Assembly (NCBI RefSeq): GCF_937616625.2
Contig: NC_065576.1
Location: forward strand, 23,792,628 to 23,856,627
Source: Mercurialis annua
Lineage: Eukaryota; Streptophyta; Magnoliopsida; Malpighiales; Euphorbiaceae
Direction: 5' to 3'
DNA: 64,000 nt
Shown here: piece by piece, positions 12,546-25,100 of the stretch
Position numbering within the stretch: the stretch's first letter is position 1
Layout of the letters: each line of letters opens with the position of its first letter
Position numbers and translations under genes: made by a program
The notes under the pieces: generated by a model
Told to the model about the DNA's origin: nothing
Databases searched by the model: none
The model's input: only the letters and a program-made list of their open reading frames with translations

Positions 12546-13699
12546 AACAAATCCAAACGTTTCACATTTTTAGTAATTTAAGCCAAACGTTTCCAAACGT
12601 TATGAAACAAAAAACAAGTGTTTCACCTTTTTAGCAATTTAAGCCAAACGTTTACAAACGTTACGAAACAAATCCAAGCGTTTCACCTTTTTTGCAATTT
12701 AAGCAAAACGTTTACAAACGTTATGAAACAAATCCAAACGTTTCACCTTTTTAGCAATTCAAGCCAAACGTTTACAAACGTTCCGAAACAAATCCAAGCG
12801 TTTCACCTTTTTAGTAATTTAAGCCAAACGTTTACAAACGTTACGAAAAAAATCCAAGCGTTTCACCTTTTTAGCAATTTATGCCAAACGTTTACAAACT
12901 TTACGAAATAAATCCAAACGTTTCAGCTTTTTTTGCGATTTAAGCCGAACGTCTACTAACGTTACGAAACAAAACAAAACATTTCACCTTTTCAGAAATT
13001 TGAGCCAAACGTTTAGGAACGTTACGAAACAAATCAAATTTTCCCCATTTTAGCGATTTAAGACAAACATTTAAAACGTTACGAAACCAATCCAAACATT
13101 TCACCTTTTTAGCGATTTATGCCAAACGTTTACAAACATTACGAAACAAATCCAAACGTTTCGCCTTTTTAGCGATTGAAGCCAAACATTTACAACGTTA
13201 CGAAACAAATAAAAATATTTCACCTTTTTAACGTTAAGCCAAACGTTTACAAACGTTACGAAACAAATCTAAATGTTTCACCTTTTTCGCGATTTAAGCC
13301 AAACGTTAACAAACGTAACGAAACAAATCCAAGCGTTTCACGTTTTTAGCAATTTAAGGCAAACGTTTACGAACGTTACGAAACTAATCCAAGCGTTTCA
13401 CCTTTTTAGCAATTTACGCCAAACGTTTACAAACTTTACGAAACAACTCCAAACGTTTAACTGTTTTAGCGTTTTACACCAAACGTTTACAAACGTTACG
13501 AAACAAATCTAAACGTCTAACCTTATTAGCGATTTAAGTCAAACGTTTACAAACGTTATGAAACAAATCCAAACATTTCGCCTTTATAGCAATTTAAGCC
13601 AAACGTTTACCAATATTGCGAAACAAATCCAAACGTTTCGCCTTTATAGCAATTTAAGCCAAACATTTACAAACGTTACGAAACAAATCCAAACGTTTC

Positions 13700-16600
13700 A
13701 CCTTTTTAGCGATTTAAGCCAAACGTTTCCAAACGTTTACGAAACAAAACCAAAAGTTTGAAACGTTTCGAAACAAATCCAAATGTTTCACATTTTTACC
13801 GATTTAAGCCAAACCTTTACAAACGTTACAAAAGAAAACCAAGTGTTTCACTTTTTTAGCAATTAAAGCCAAACGTTTACAAACGTTACAAAACAAATCC
13901 AAGCGTTTCCCCTTTTTAGCAATTTAAGCCAAACGTTCCGAAACAAACCCATGTGTTTCACATTTTTTGTAATTTAAGCCAAACATTTAAAAAAGTTACA
14001 AAACAAATCCAACCGTTTCACCTTTTTATCAATTTAAGCCAAACATATTAAAACGTTACGAAACAAATCCAAATGTTTCACCTTTTTAGCGATTTAAGCC
14101 GAACGTCTACAAACTTTACGAAACAAAAGAAAACATTTACCCTTTTTAGCAATTTAAGCAAAACATCTACAAACGTTATGAAACAAATCCAAACGTTTCC
14201 TGTTTTTAGCAATTTAATCCAAACGTTTAAAACGTTACGAAACAAATCCAAACGTTTCACCTTTTTAGCGATTGAAGCCAAACGTTTACAAACGTTACGA
14301 AACAAATCCAAAGGTTTCACATTATTAACAATTTAAGCCAAACGTTTACAAATGTTACGAAACAAAAACCAAGCGTTTCACCTTTTTAGCAATTTAAGCC
14401 AAACGTTTACAAACGTAACAAAACAGATCCAAGCGTTTCATCTTTTTAGCAATTTAAGCCAAGCGTTTACAAACGTAACGAAACAAATCCAAGCATTTCA
14501 CCCTTTTAGCAATTTAAGCCAAACGTTTACAAACGTTATGAAACAAATCCAGGCGTTTCACCTTTTTAGCAATTTAAACCAAACGTTTACAAACATTACG
14601 AAACAAATCCAAACGTTTCACCTTTTTAGCGATTGAAGTCAAACGTTTACAAACTTTACGAAACAAATCCAAATGTTTCACCTTTATATTGATTTGAGCC
14701 AAACGTTTACAAACGTTGCAAAATAAATCCAAACGTTGAACCTTTTTCGCGATTTAAGCCAAGCGATTACAAACGTTACGAAACAAATTCAAACGTTTGA
14801 CGTTTTTACCGATTTAAGCCAAACGTTTACAAACGTTAAGAAACAAATCCAAACGTTTCGCCTCTTTAGAAAATTAAGCAAAACGTTTACAAACATTACA
14901 AAACAAATCCAAACGTTTCACCTTTTTTGCGATTTAAGCCAAATGTTAACAAACGTTACGAAACAAACCAAACGTTTAAAACGTTACGAAACAAATCCAA
15001 ACGTTTCATATTTTTAGCGATTAAAGCCAAACGTTTACAAATGGTACGAAACAAAACCAAGCCTTTCACCTTTTTAGCAATTTAAGCCAAACGTTTACAG
15101 AGGTTCTGAAACAAATTCAAGCGTTTCACCTTTTTGGTAATTTTAGCCAAACGTTTACAAACGTTCTAAACATATCCAAGCGTTTAACCTTTTTAGCAAT
15201 TTACCCATAATGTTACGAAACAAATCCAAACGTTTCACCTTTTTAGCGATTTAAGACAAACGTTTCCAAACGTTTACGAAACAAAACCAATCGTTTCAAA
15301 CGTTACGAAACAAATCCAAATGTTTCACATTTTTACCGATTTAAGCCAAACCTTTACAAACGTTACAAAAGAAAACCAAGTGTTTCACCTTTCTAGCAAT
15401 TAAAGCCAAACGTTTACAAACGCTACAAAACAAATCCAAGCATTTCCCCATTTTAGCAATTTAAGCCACACATTCCGAAACAAACCCCAGCGTTTCACAT
15501 TTTTTGTAATTTAAGCCAAACATTTAAAAACGTTACAAAACAAATCCAAGTGTTTCACCTTTTTACCAATTTAAGCCAAACATATTAAAACGTTACCAAA
15601 CAAATCCAAACGTTTCACCTTTTTAGCGATTTAAGCCGAACGTCTACAAACTTTACGAAACAAAACCAAACATTTACCCTTTTTAACAATTTAAGCAAAA
15701 CGTATACAAACGCTATGAAACAAATCCAAACGTTTCCTGTTTTTAGCAATTTAATCTAAACGTTTAAAACGTTACGAAACAAATCCAAACGTTTCACCTT
15801 TTTAGCGATTGAAGCCAAACATTTACAAACGTTACGAAACAAATCCAAACGTTTCACATTATTAGCAATTTAAGCCAAACGTTTACAAACGTAACGAAAC
15901 AAATCCAAGCGTTTCACCTTTTTAGCAATTTAAGCCGAGCGTTTACAAACATAACGAAACAAATCCAAGAGTTTCACCTTTTTAGCAATATAAGCCAAAC
16001 GTTACGAAACAAATCCAAGCGTTTTACCTTTTTAGAAATTTAAACCAAACGTTTACAAACATTACGAAACAAATCCAAACGTTTCACCTTTTTAGCGATT
16101 GAAGTCAAACGTTTACAAACTTTACGAAACAAATCCAAATGTTTCAGCTTTATATTGATTTGAGCCAAATGTTTACAAACGTTACGAAATAAATCCAAAC
16201 GTTGAACCTTTTTCGCGATTTAAGCCAGGCATTTACAAACGTTATGAAACAAATTCAAATGTTTGACCTTTTTACCGATTTAAGCTAAACGTTTACAAAC
16301 GTTAAGAAATAAATGCAAACTTTTCGCCTCTTTATCAAATTAAGCAAAACGTTTACAAACGTTACAAAACAAATCCAAACGTTTCACCTTTTTAGCGATT
16401 TAAGCCAAATGTTAACAAACGTTACGAAACAAACCAAACGTTTAAAACGTTACGAAACAAATCCAAACGTTTCACATTTTTAGCGATTAAAGCCAAACGT
16501 TTACAAATGGTACGAAACAAAACCAAGCCTTTCACCTTTTTAGCAATTTATGCCAAAGGTTTATAAACGTTACGAAACATATCCACGCGTTTCACCTTTT

Positions 16601-19600
16601 TAGCAATTTAAGCCAAACGTTTACAGACGTTCTGAAACAAATTCAAGCGTTTCACCTTTTTGGTAATTTTAGCCAAACGTTTACAAACGTTCTAAACAAA
16701 TCCAAGCGTTTCACCTTTTTAGCAATTTACCCCAAATGTTACGAAACAAATCCAAACGTTTCACCTTTTTAGCGATTTAAGCCAAACGTTTCCAAACGTT
16801 TACGAAACAAAACCAAACGTTTCAAACGTTACGAAACAAATCCAAATGTTTCACATTTTTACCGATTTAAGCCAAACCTTTACTAACGTTACAAAAGAAA
16901 ACCAAGTGTTTTACCTTTTTAGCAATTAAAGCCAAACGTTTACAAACGTTACAATACAAATCCAAGCGTTTCCCCTTTTTAGCAATTTAAGCCAAACATT
17001 CCGAAACAAACCCAAGCGTTTCACATTTTTTGTAATTTAAGGCAAACATTTAAAATCGTTACAAAACAAATCCATGCGTTTCACCTTTTTACCAATTTAA
17101 GCCAAACATATTAAAACGTTACGAAACAAATCCAAACGTTTCACCTTTTTAGCGATTTAAGCCGAACGTCTACAAACTTTACGAAACAAAACCAAACGTT
17201 TCACCTTTTTAGCGATTGAAGCCAAACGCTTACAAACGTTACGAAACAAATCCAAACGATTCATATTATTAGCAATTTAAGCCAAACTTTTACAAATGTT
17301 ACAAAACAAAAACCAAGCGTTTCACCTTTTTAGCAATTTAAGCAAAACGTTTACAAACGTAACGAAACAAATCCAAGTGTTTCACCTTTTTAGCAATTTA
17401 AGCCAAGCGTTTACAAACATAACGAAACAAATCCAAGCGTTTCACCTTTTTAGCAATATAAGACAAACGTTTACAAACGTTACGAAACCTATCCAAGCGT
17501 TTCACCTTTTTAGCAATTTAAACCAAACGTTTACAAACATTACGAAACAAATCCAAACGTTTCACCTTTTTAGCGATTGAAGTCAAACGTTTACAAACTT
17601 TACGAAACAAATCCAAATGTTTCACCTTTATATTGATTTGAGCCAAACGTTTACAAACATTACAAAATGAATCCAAACGTTGAACCTTTTTCGCGATTTA
17701 AGCCAAGCGTTTACAAACGTTACGAAACAAATTCAAACGTTTGACCTTTTTACCGATTTAAGCTAATCGTTTACAAACGTTAAGAAATAAATCCAAACAT
17801 TTCGCCTCTTTAGCAAATTAAGCAAAACGTTTACAAACGTTACGAAACAAACCAAACGTTTAAAACATTACGAAACAAATCCAAACGTTTCACATTTTTA
17901 GCGATTAAAGCCAAACGTTTACAAATGGTACGAAACAAAACCAAGCCTTTCACCTTTTTAGCAATTTATGCCAAAGCTTTATAAACGTTACGAAACATAT
18001 CCACGCGTTTCACCTTTTTAGCAATTTAAGCCAAACGTTTACAGACTATCTGAAACAAATCTAAGCGTTTCACCTTTTTAGTAATTTAAGCCAAACGTTT
18101 ACAAACGTTCGAAACAAATCCAAGCGTTTCACCTTTTTAGCAATTTACCCCAAACGTTTACAAACTTTACGAAACAAATATAAATATTTCACCTTTTGAG
18201 CGATTTAAGCCGAACGTTTACAAAAGTTACGAAACAAAACTAAACATTTCACCTTTTTAGCAATTTAAGTCAAACGTTGACAAACGTTACAAAACAAATG
18301 TTTCACCATTTTAGCGATTAAAGCGAAACGTTTAAAACGTTACGAAACAAATCCAAACATTTCACCTTTTTAGCGATTTATGCCAAACGTTTACAAACGT
18401 TACGAAATAAATCCAAACGTTTCACCTTTTTAACAATCGAAGCCAAATGTTTACAAGCGTTACTAAACAAATCCAAATGTTTCACCTTTTTAATAATTTA
18501 AGCCAAATGTTTGCAAACGTTACGAAACAAAACAAAATGTTTCACCTTTTTAGCGATTTAAGCAAAACGTTACGAAAAAATCCAAGCGTTTCACCATTTT
18601 AGCAATTTAAGCCAAACGTTTACAAACGTTGCGAAACAAATTCAAGCGTTTCACTTTTAAAGCAATTTATGCCAAACGTTTACAAACGTAACGAAATAAA
18701 TCCAAGTGTTTCACCTTTTTAGCAATTTAAGTCAATCGTTTACAAACATAACGAAACAAATCCAAGCGTTTCACCTTTTTAGCAATATAAGCCAAACGTT
18801 TACAAACGTTACGAAACCTATCCAAGCGTTTCACCTTTTTAGCAATTTAAGCCAAACGTTTACAAACGTAACGAAACAAATCCAAGTGTTTCACCTTTTT
18901 AGCAATTTAAGCCAAGCGTTTACAAACATAACGAAACAAGTCCAAGCGTTTCACCTTTTTAGCAATATAAGCCAAACGTTTACAATCGTTACGAAACCTA
19001 TCCAAGCGTTTCACCTTTTTAGCAATTTAAACCAAACGTTTACAAACATTACGAAACAAATCCAAACGTTTCACCTTTTTAGCGATTGAAGTCAAACGTT
19101 TACAAACTTTACGAAACAAATCCAAATGTTTCACCTTTATATTGATTTGAGCCAAACGTTTACAAACGTTACAAAATAAATCCAAACGTTGAACCTTTTT
19201 CGCGATTTAAGCCAAGCGTTCACAAACGTTACGAAACAAATTCAAACGTTTGACCTTTTTACCGATTTAAGCTAAACGTTTCCAAACGTTAAGAAATAAA
19301 TCCAAACGTTTTGCCTCTTTAGCAAATTAAGCAAAACGTTTACAAACGTTACAAAACAAATCCAAACGTTTCACCTTTTTAGCGATTTAAGCCAAATGTT
19401 AACAAACGTTACGAAACAAACCAAACGTTTAAAACGTTACGAAACAAATCCAAACGTTTCACATTTTTAGCGATTAAAGCCAAACGTTTACAAATGGTAC
19501 GAAACAAAACCAAGCCTTTCACCTTTTTAGCAATTTATGCCAAAGCTTTATAAACGTTACGAAACATATCCACGCATTTCACCTTTTTAGCAATTTAAGC

Positions 19601-20400
19601 CAAACGTTTACAGACGTTCTGAAACAAATCCAAGCTTTTCACCTTTTTACTAATTTAAGCCAAACATTTACAAACGTTCGAAACAAATCCAAGCGTTTCA
19701 CCTTTTTAGCAATTTACCCCAAACGTTTACAAACTTTAAGAAACAAATATAAATGTTTCACCTTTTGAGCGATTTAAGCCGAACGTTTACAAAAGTTACG
19801 AAACAAAACCAAACATTTCACCTTTTTAGCAATTTAAGCCAAACGTTGACAAACGTTACAAAAAAAATGTTTCACCATTTTAGCGATTAAAGCCAAACGT
19901 TTAAAACGTTACGAAACAAATCCAAACATTTCACCTTTTTAGCGATTTATGCCAAACGTTTACAAACGTTACGAAACAAATCCAAACGTTTCCCCTTTTT
20001 AGCGATCGAAGCCAAACGTTTACTAGCGTTACTAAACAAATCCAAATGTTTCACCTTTTTAACAATTTACGCCAAACGTTTACAAATGTTACGAAACAAA
20101 TCCAAACGTTTTATTTTTTAGCGACTTTAGCCAAACGTTTACAAACGTTACGAAACAAATCCAAACGTTTCACTTTTTTAGCGATTTAAGCCAAATGTTT
20201 ACAAACGTTGCGAAACAAATTCAAGCGTTTCACTTTTAAAGCAATTTATGCCAAACGTTTACAAACGTTACGAAATAAATCCAAACATTTCACCTTTTTT
20301 GCGATTTACGCCAAACGTTTACAAATGTTACGAAACAAATCCAAACGTTTCCCCTTTTTAGCGACTTTAGCCAAACATTTACCAACATTACGAAACAAAT
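13700..20400 (+). repeat. ~1.5-kb satellite higher-order repeats, four successive copies
   Basis: A diagnostic monomer pair ('ctttatattgatttgagcc' followed by 'gttgaacctttttcgcg') occurs at about 14738, 16204, 17682 and 19191, giving periods of 1466, 1478 and 1509 bp. Each copy also carries 'aaatggtacgaaac' followed by 'aagcctttcacc', and a run of gcaattt-type monomers. The same four-copy ladder is found in copy B at 29449, 30915, 32512 and 34022. Confidence 0.8.
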
Positions 20401-22140
20401 CCAAATGTTTCGCCTTTATAGCAATTTAAGCCAAACGTTTACCAACATTACGAAACAAATCCAAACGTTTCGCCTTTATAGCAATATATGCCAAACCTTT
20501 ACAAGCATTACGAAACAAATCCAAACGTTTAAAATGTTACTAAACAAATCCAAACGTTTCACCTTTTTAGCGATTTAAGCCAAACCTTTACAGACGTTAC
20601 GAAAGAAAACCAAGTGTTTAACGTTTTTAGCAATTTAAGCTAAACGTTTACAAACATTACAAAACAAATCCAAGCGTTTCACCTTTTTAGCAATTTAAGC
20701 CAAACGTTTACAAACGTTCTGAAACAAATCCAAGCGTTTCACATTTTTAGGAATTTAAGCTAAACATTTAAAAACGTTACAAAACAAATCCAAGCATTTC
20801 TCCTTTTTACCGATTTAAGCCAAACGTTTTAAACATTACAAAACAAATCCAAACGTTTCACCTTTTTAGCGATTTAAGCCGAACGATTACAATCAATACG
20901 AACCAAAACCAAACGTTTCCCCTTTTTAGCAATTTAAGCCAAACGTTTATAAACGTTACGAAATAAATCCAAACGTTTCCCGTTTTTAGCTATTTAAGCC
21001 AAACGTTTCACCTTTTTAGAGATTTATGCCAAACGTTTACAAACGTTACGAAACAAATCCAAACGTTTCACCTTTTTAGCGATTGAAGCCAAACGTTTTC
21101 AAACGTTACAAAACAAATCCAAACGTTTCCCATATTTAGCAATTTAAGTCAAACGTTTACAAACGTTACGAAACAAAAACCAAGTTTTTCACCTTTTTAG
21201 CAATTTAAGCCAAACGTTTACAAACGTAACGAAACAAATCGAAGCGTTTCACCTATTTAGCAATTTAAGCCAAATGTTTACAAACGTTAAAAACAAATCC
21301 AAATGTTTCATCTTTCTAGCGATTTAAGCCAAACCTTTACAAACGTTAGGTAACAAATCCAAATGTTTACAAACGTTACGAAACAAATCCAAGTGTTTCA
21401 CCTTTATAGCAATTTAAGCTAAGCGTTTACAAACGTTATGAACCAAAACCAAACGTTTCACCTTTTTTCCGATTTAAGCCAAATATTTACAAACGCTACG
21501 AAACAAATCCAAGCGTTTCACCTTTTTAGCAATTTAAGCCTAATGTTTACAAACATTACGGAATAAAACCAAACGTTTCCCATTTTAAGCAATTTAAGCC
21601 AAACGTTTACAAACGCTTCAAAACAAATCCAAACTTTTCACCTTTTTAGCGATTGAACCCAAACGTTTCCAAACGTTACGAAACAAATCCAAACGTTTCA
21701 CCTTTTTAGCGACTTAAGCCAAAATTTACAAACATTACGAAATAAGACCAAACGTTTCACCTTTTTAGCAATTTAAGCAAAACGTTTACAAACGTTACTA
21801 AACAAAACCAAACGTTTAAAACGTTACGAAACAAATTGAAATGTTTCCTAACGTTACGAAACAAAACCAAACGTTTCACCTTTTTAGCGATTTAAGCCAA
21901 ACGTATACAAACGTTACCAAACAAAACCAAACATTTCACCTTTTTAGCGAATAAAGCAAAACGTTTACAAACATTACAAAACAAAACCAAACGTTACGAA
22001 AAAAATCCTAATGTTTACAGATGTTACGAAACAAAACCAAACGTCTCCCCGTTTTAGTGATTTAAGCCAAACGTTTACAAACCTTACAAAACAAAACCAA
22101 ATGTTTCACCTTTTTAGCGATTTAAGCCATACGTTTACAA
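20401..22140 (+). repeat. Satellite spacer between the two large duplicate blocks
   Basis: About 1.7 kb of the same 60-bp satellite, but without a near-identical partner after copy B. It contains irregular monomers and closely packed shortened units near 21000, 21300-21400 and 21830-22020. It may be the unduplicated end of copy A or sequence at the exchange point. Confidence 0.6.
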
Positions 22141-25100
22141 ACGTTCCGAAACAAATCCAAGTGTTTCACATTTTTAGGAATTATAGCAAAACATTTAAAA
22201 ACTTTACAAAACAAATCCAAGTGTTTCACCTTTTTACCAATTTATGCCAAACATTTAAAAACTTTAAGAAACAAATCCAAACGTTTCACCTTTTTAGCGA
22301 TTTAAGCCGAACGTTTACAAACGTTACGAAACAAAACCAAACATTTCACCTTTTTAGCAATTTAAGCCAAATGTTTACAAACGTTATGAAATAAATCCAA
22401 ACGTTTCCTGTTTTTAGCGATTTAAGCCAAATGTTTAAAACGTTATAAAACAAATCCAAACATTTCACCTTTTTAGCGATTTATGCCAGACGTTTACAAA
22501 CGTTAAGAAACAAATCCAAACTTTTCAACTTTTTAGCGATTGAAGCCAGACGTTTATAAACGTTACGAAACAAATCCAAACGTTTTACATTTTTAGTAAT
22601 TTAAGCCAAACGTTTCCAAACATTACGAAACAAAAAACAAGAGTTTCACCTTTTTAGCAATTTAAGCAAAATGTTTACAAACGTTACGAAACAAATCCAA
22701 GCGTTTCACCTTTTTTGCAATTTAAGTAAAACGTTTACAAACGTTATAAAACAAATCCAAACGTTTCCCCTTTTTAGCAATTTAAGGCAAACGTTTTAAA
22801 ACGTTACGAAACAAATCCAAACGTTTCACCTTTTTAGCGATTTAAGCCGAAAGTTTACAAACGTTACGAAACAAAACCAAACGTTTCACCTTTTTAGCTA
22901 TTTAAGACTAACGTTTTCAAACGTTACGAAATAAATCCAAACATTTCCCCATTTTTGCGATTAAGCTAAACGTTTAAAACGTTACGAAAATCCAAAACGT
23001 TTCACCTTTTTAGCGATTTAAGCCAAACGTTTACAAACGTTACGAAACAAATCCAAACGTATCCCCTTTTTAGCAATTATAGCCAAACGTTTACAAACGT
23101 TACGAAACAAATCCAAGCGTTTAACCTTTTTAGCAATTTAAGCCAAACGTTTACAAACGCTACGAAAAAAATCCAAGCGTTTCACCTTTTTAACAATTTA
23201 AGCCCAACGTTTACAAACGTTACAAAACAAATCCAAACGTTTCCCCTTTTTAGTGATTTAAGCCAAACGTTTACTAACAGTACGAAACAAATCCAAATGT
23301 TTCACCTTTTTAGTGATTTAAGCCAAACGTTTACAAAAGCTACGAAACAAATCCAGACGTTTCACCGTTTTAGCAATTTAACCCAAACGTAATGAAACAA
23401 ATCCAAACGTTTCACTTTTTTAGCGAATTAAGCCAATCGTTTACAAACGTTTAGGAAAGAAATCCAATCGTTTCACCTTTTTAGCGATTTAAGCCAAGCA
23501 TTTCAACTTTTTTGCGATTTAAGCCAAACGTTTACAAACATTACGAAACAAATCCAAGCGTTGCACCTTTTTTAGCTATTTAAGCTAAATGTTTACAAAC
23601 GTTCCGATACAAATCCATGCGTTTTACCTTTTCAGCAATTTACGCCGAACGTTTACAAACTTTACGAAACAAATCCAAATGTTTCACCTTTTTAGCGATT
23701 TATGCTAAACGTTTTCAAACATTACGAAACAAAACCAAACATTAAATATTTTTAGCAATTCAAGCCAAACGTTTACAAACGTTACGAGACAAATCAAAAA
23801 ATTTCCCCATTTTAGCGATTTAAGCCAAACGTTTAAAATGTTACGAAACAAATCCAAACATTTCACCTTTTTAGCGATTTAAGCCAAACGTTTACAAAAC
23901 TCACGAAACAAATCCAAACGTTTCACCGTTTTAGCGATTTAAGCCAAACGTTTACAAACAAACGTTACGAAACAAATTCAAACGTTTCCCCTTTATACAG
24001 ATTTAAGCCAAACATTTACAAAAGTTACGAAACAAATCCAAATATTTCACCTTTTTAGCGATTTAATCCAAACGTTATGAAATAAATTCAAGCGTTTTAC
24101 CGTTTTAGCAATTTTAGCCAAACGTTTACAAATGTTACGAAAAAAATGCAAGCAATTCAGTTTTTTAGCAATTTATGCCAAACGTTTACAAACGTTACGA
24201 AACAAAGCCAAAAGTTTCACCTTTTTAGCGATTTAAGCAAAACGTTTACAAATGTTACAAAACAAATCCAAACATTTCACTTATTTAGCGATATAAGCCA
24301 AACGATTATAAACGTTAAGAAACAAATCCAAACGTTTCGCCTTTATAGCGATTTAAACCAAACGTTTACAAACGTTACGAAACAAATCCAAACGTTTCAC
24401 CTTTTTAGCAATTTAAGCCAAACATTTACAAACGTTATGAAACAAAACCAAACGTTTAAAACGTTATGAAACAAATCCAAACGTTTCACATTTTTAGCGA
24501 TTTAAGCCAAACCATTACAAACGTTACGAAAGTAAACCAAGCGTTTCACCTTTTTAGCAATTCAAGCCAAACGTTTAGAAACGTTACAAAACAAATCCAA
24601 GCATTTCACCTTTTTAGCAATTTAAGCCAAACATTTACAAACGATCCGAAACAAATCCAAGTGTTTCACATTTTTAGGAATTTAAGCAAAACATTTAAAA
24701 ACGTTACAAAACAAATCCAAGTGTTTCACCTTTTTACCAATTTATGCCAAACATTTAAAAATGTTACGAAACCAATCCAAACGTTTCACATATTTAGCGA
24801 TTTAAGCCGAACGTTTACAAACATTACGAAACCAAACTAAACGTTTCACCTTTTTAGCAATTTAAGCCAAATGTTTACAAACGTTATGAAACAAATCCAA
24901 ACGTTTCCTGTTTTTAGCGATTTAAGCCAAACGTTTAAAAAATTACGAAACAAATCCAAACATTTCACCTTTTTTGCGATTTATGCCAAACGTTTACAAA
25001 CGTTAAGAAACAAATCCAAACTTTTCAACTTTTTAGCGATTGAAGCCAAACGTTTACAAACGTTACGAAACAAAACCAAACGTTTCACCTTTTTAGCTAT

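Larger units (their letters stand above)
7431..20400 (+). repeat. Large satellite segmental duplication, copy A
   Basis: This ~13-kb block matches 22141-35232 almost base for base. The offset is 14710 from about 7440 to 13020, 14711 after a 1-bp indel near 13035, and about 14830 after a 119-bp indel near 17195. For example, 11941-12581 and 26651-27291 differ at only two positions that I noticed. The left edge lies where 'acgttccgaaac' begins. The right edge is where similarity fades after 'atttaccaacattacgaaac'. Confidence 0.85.
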
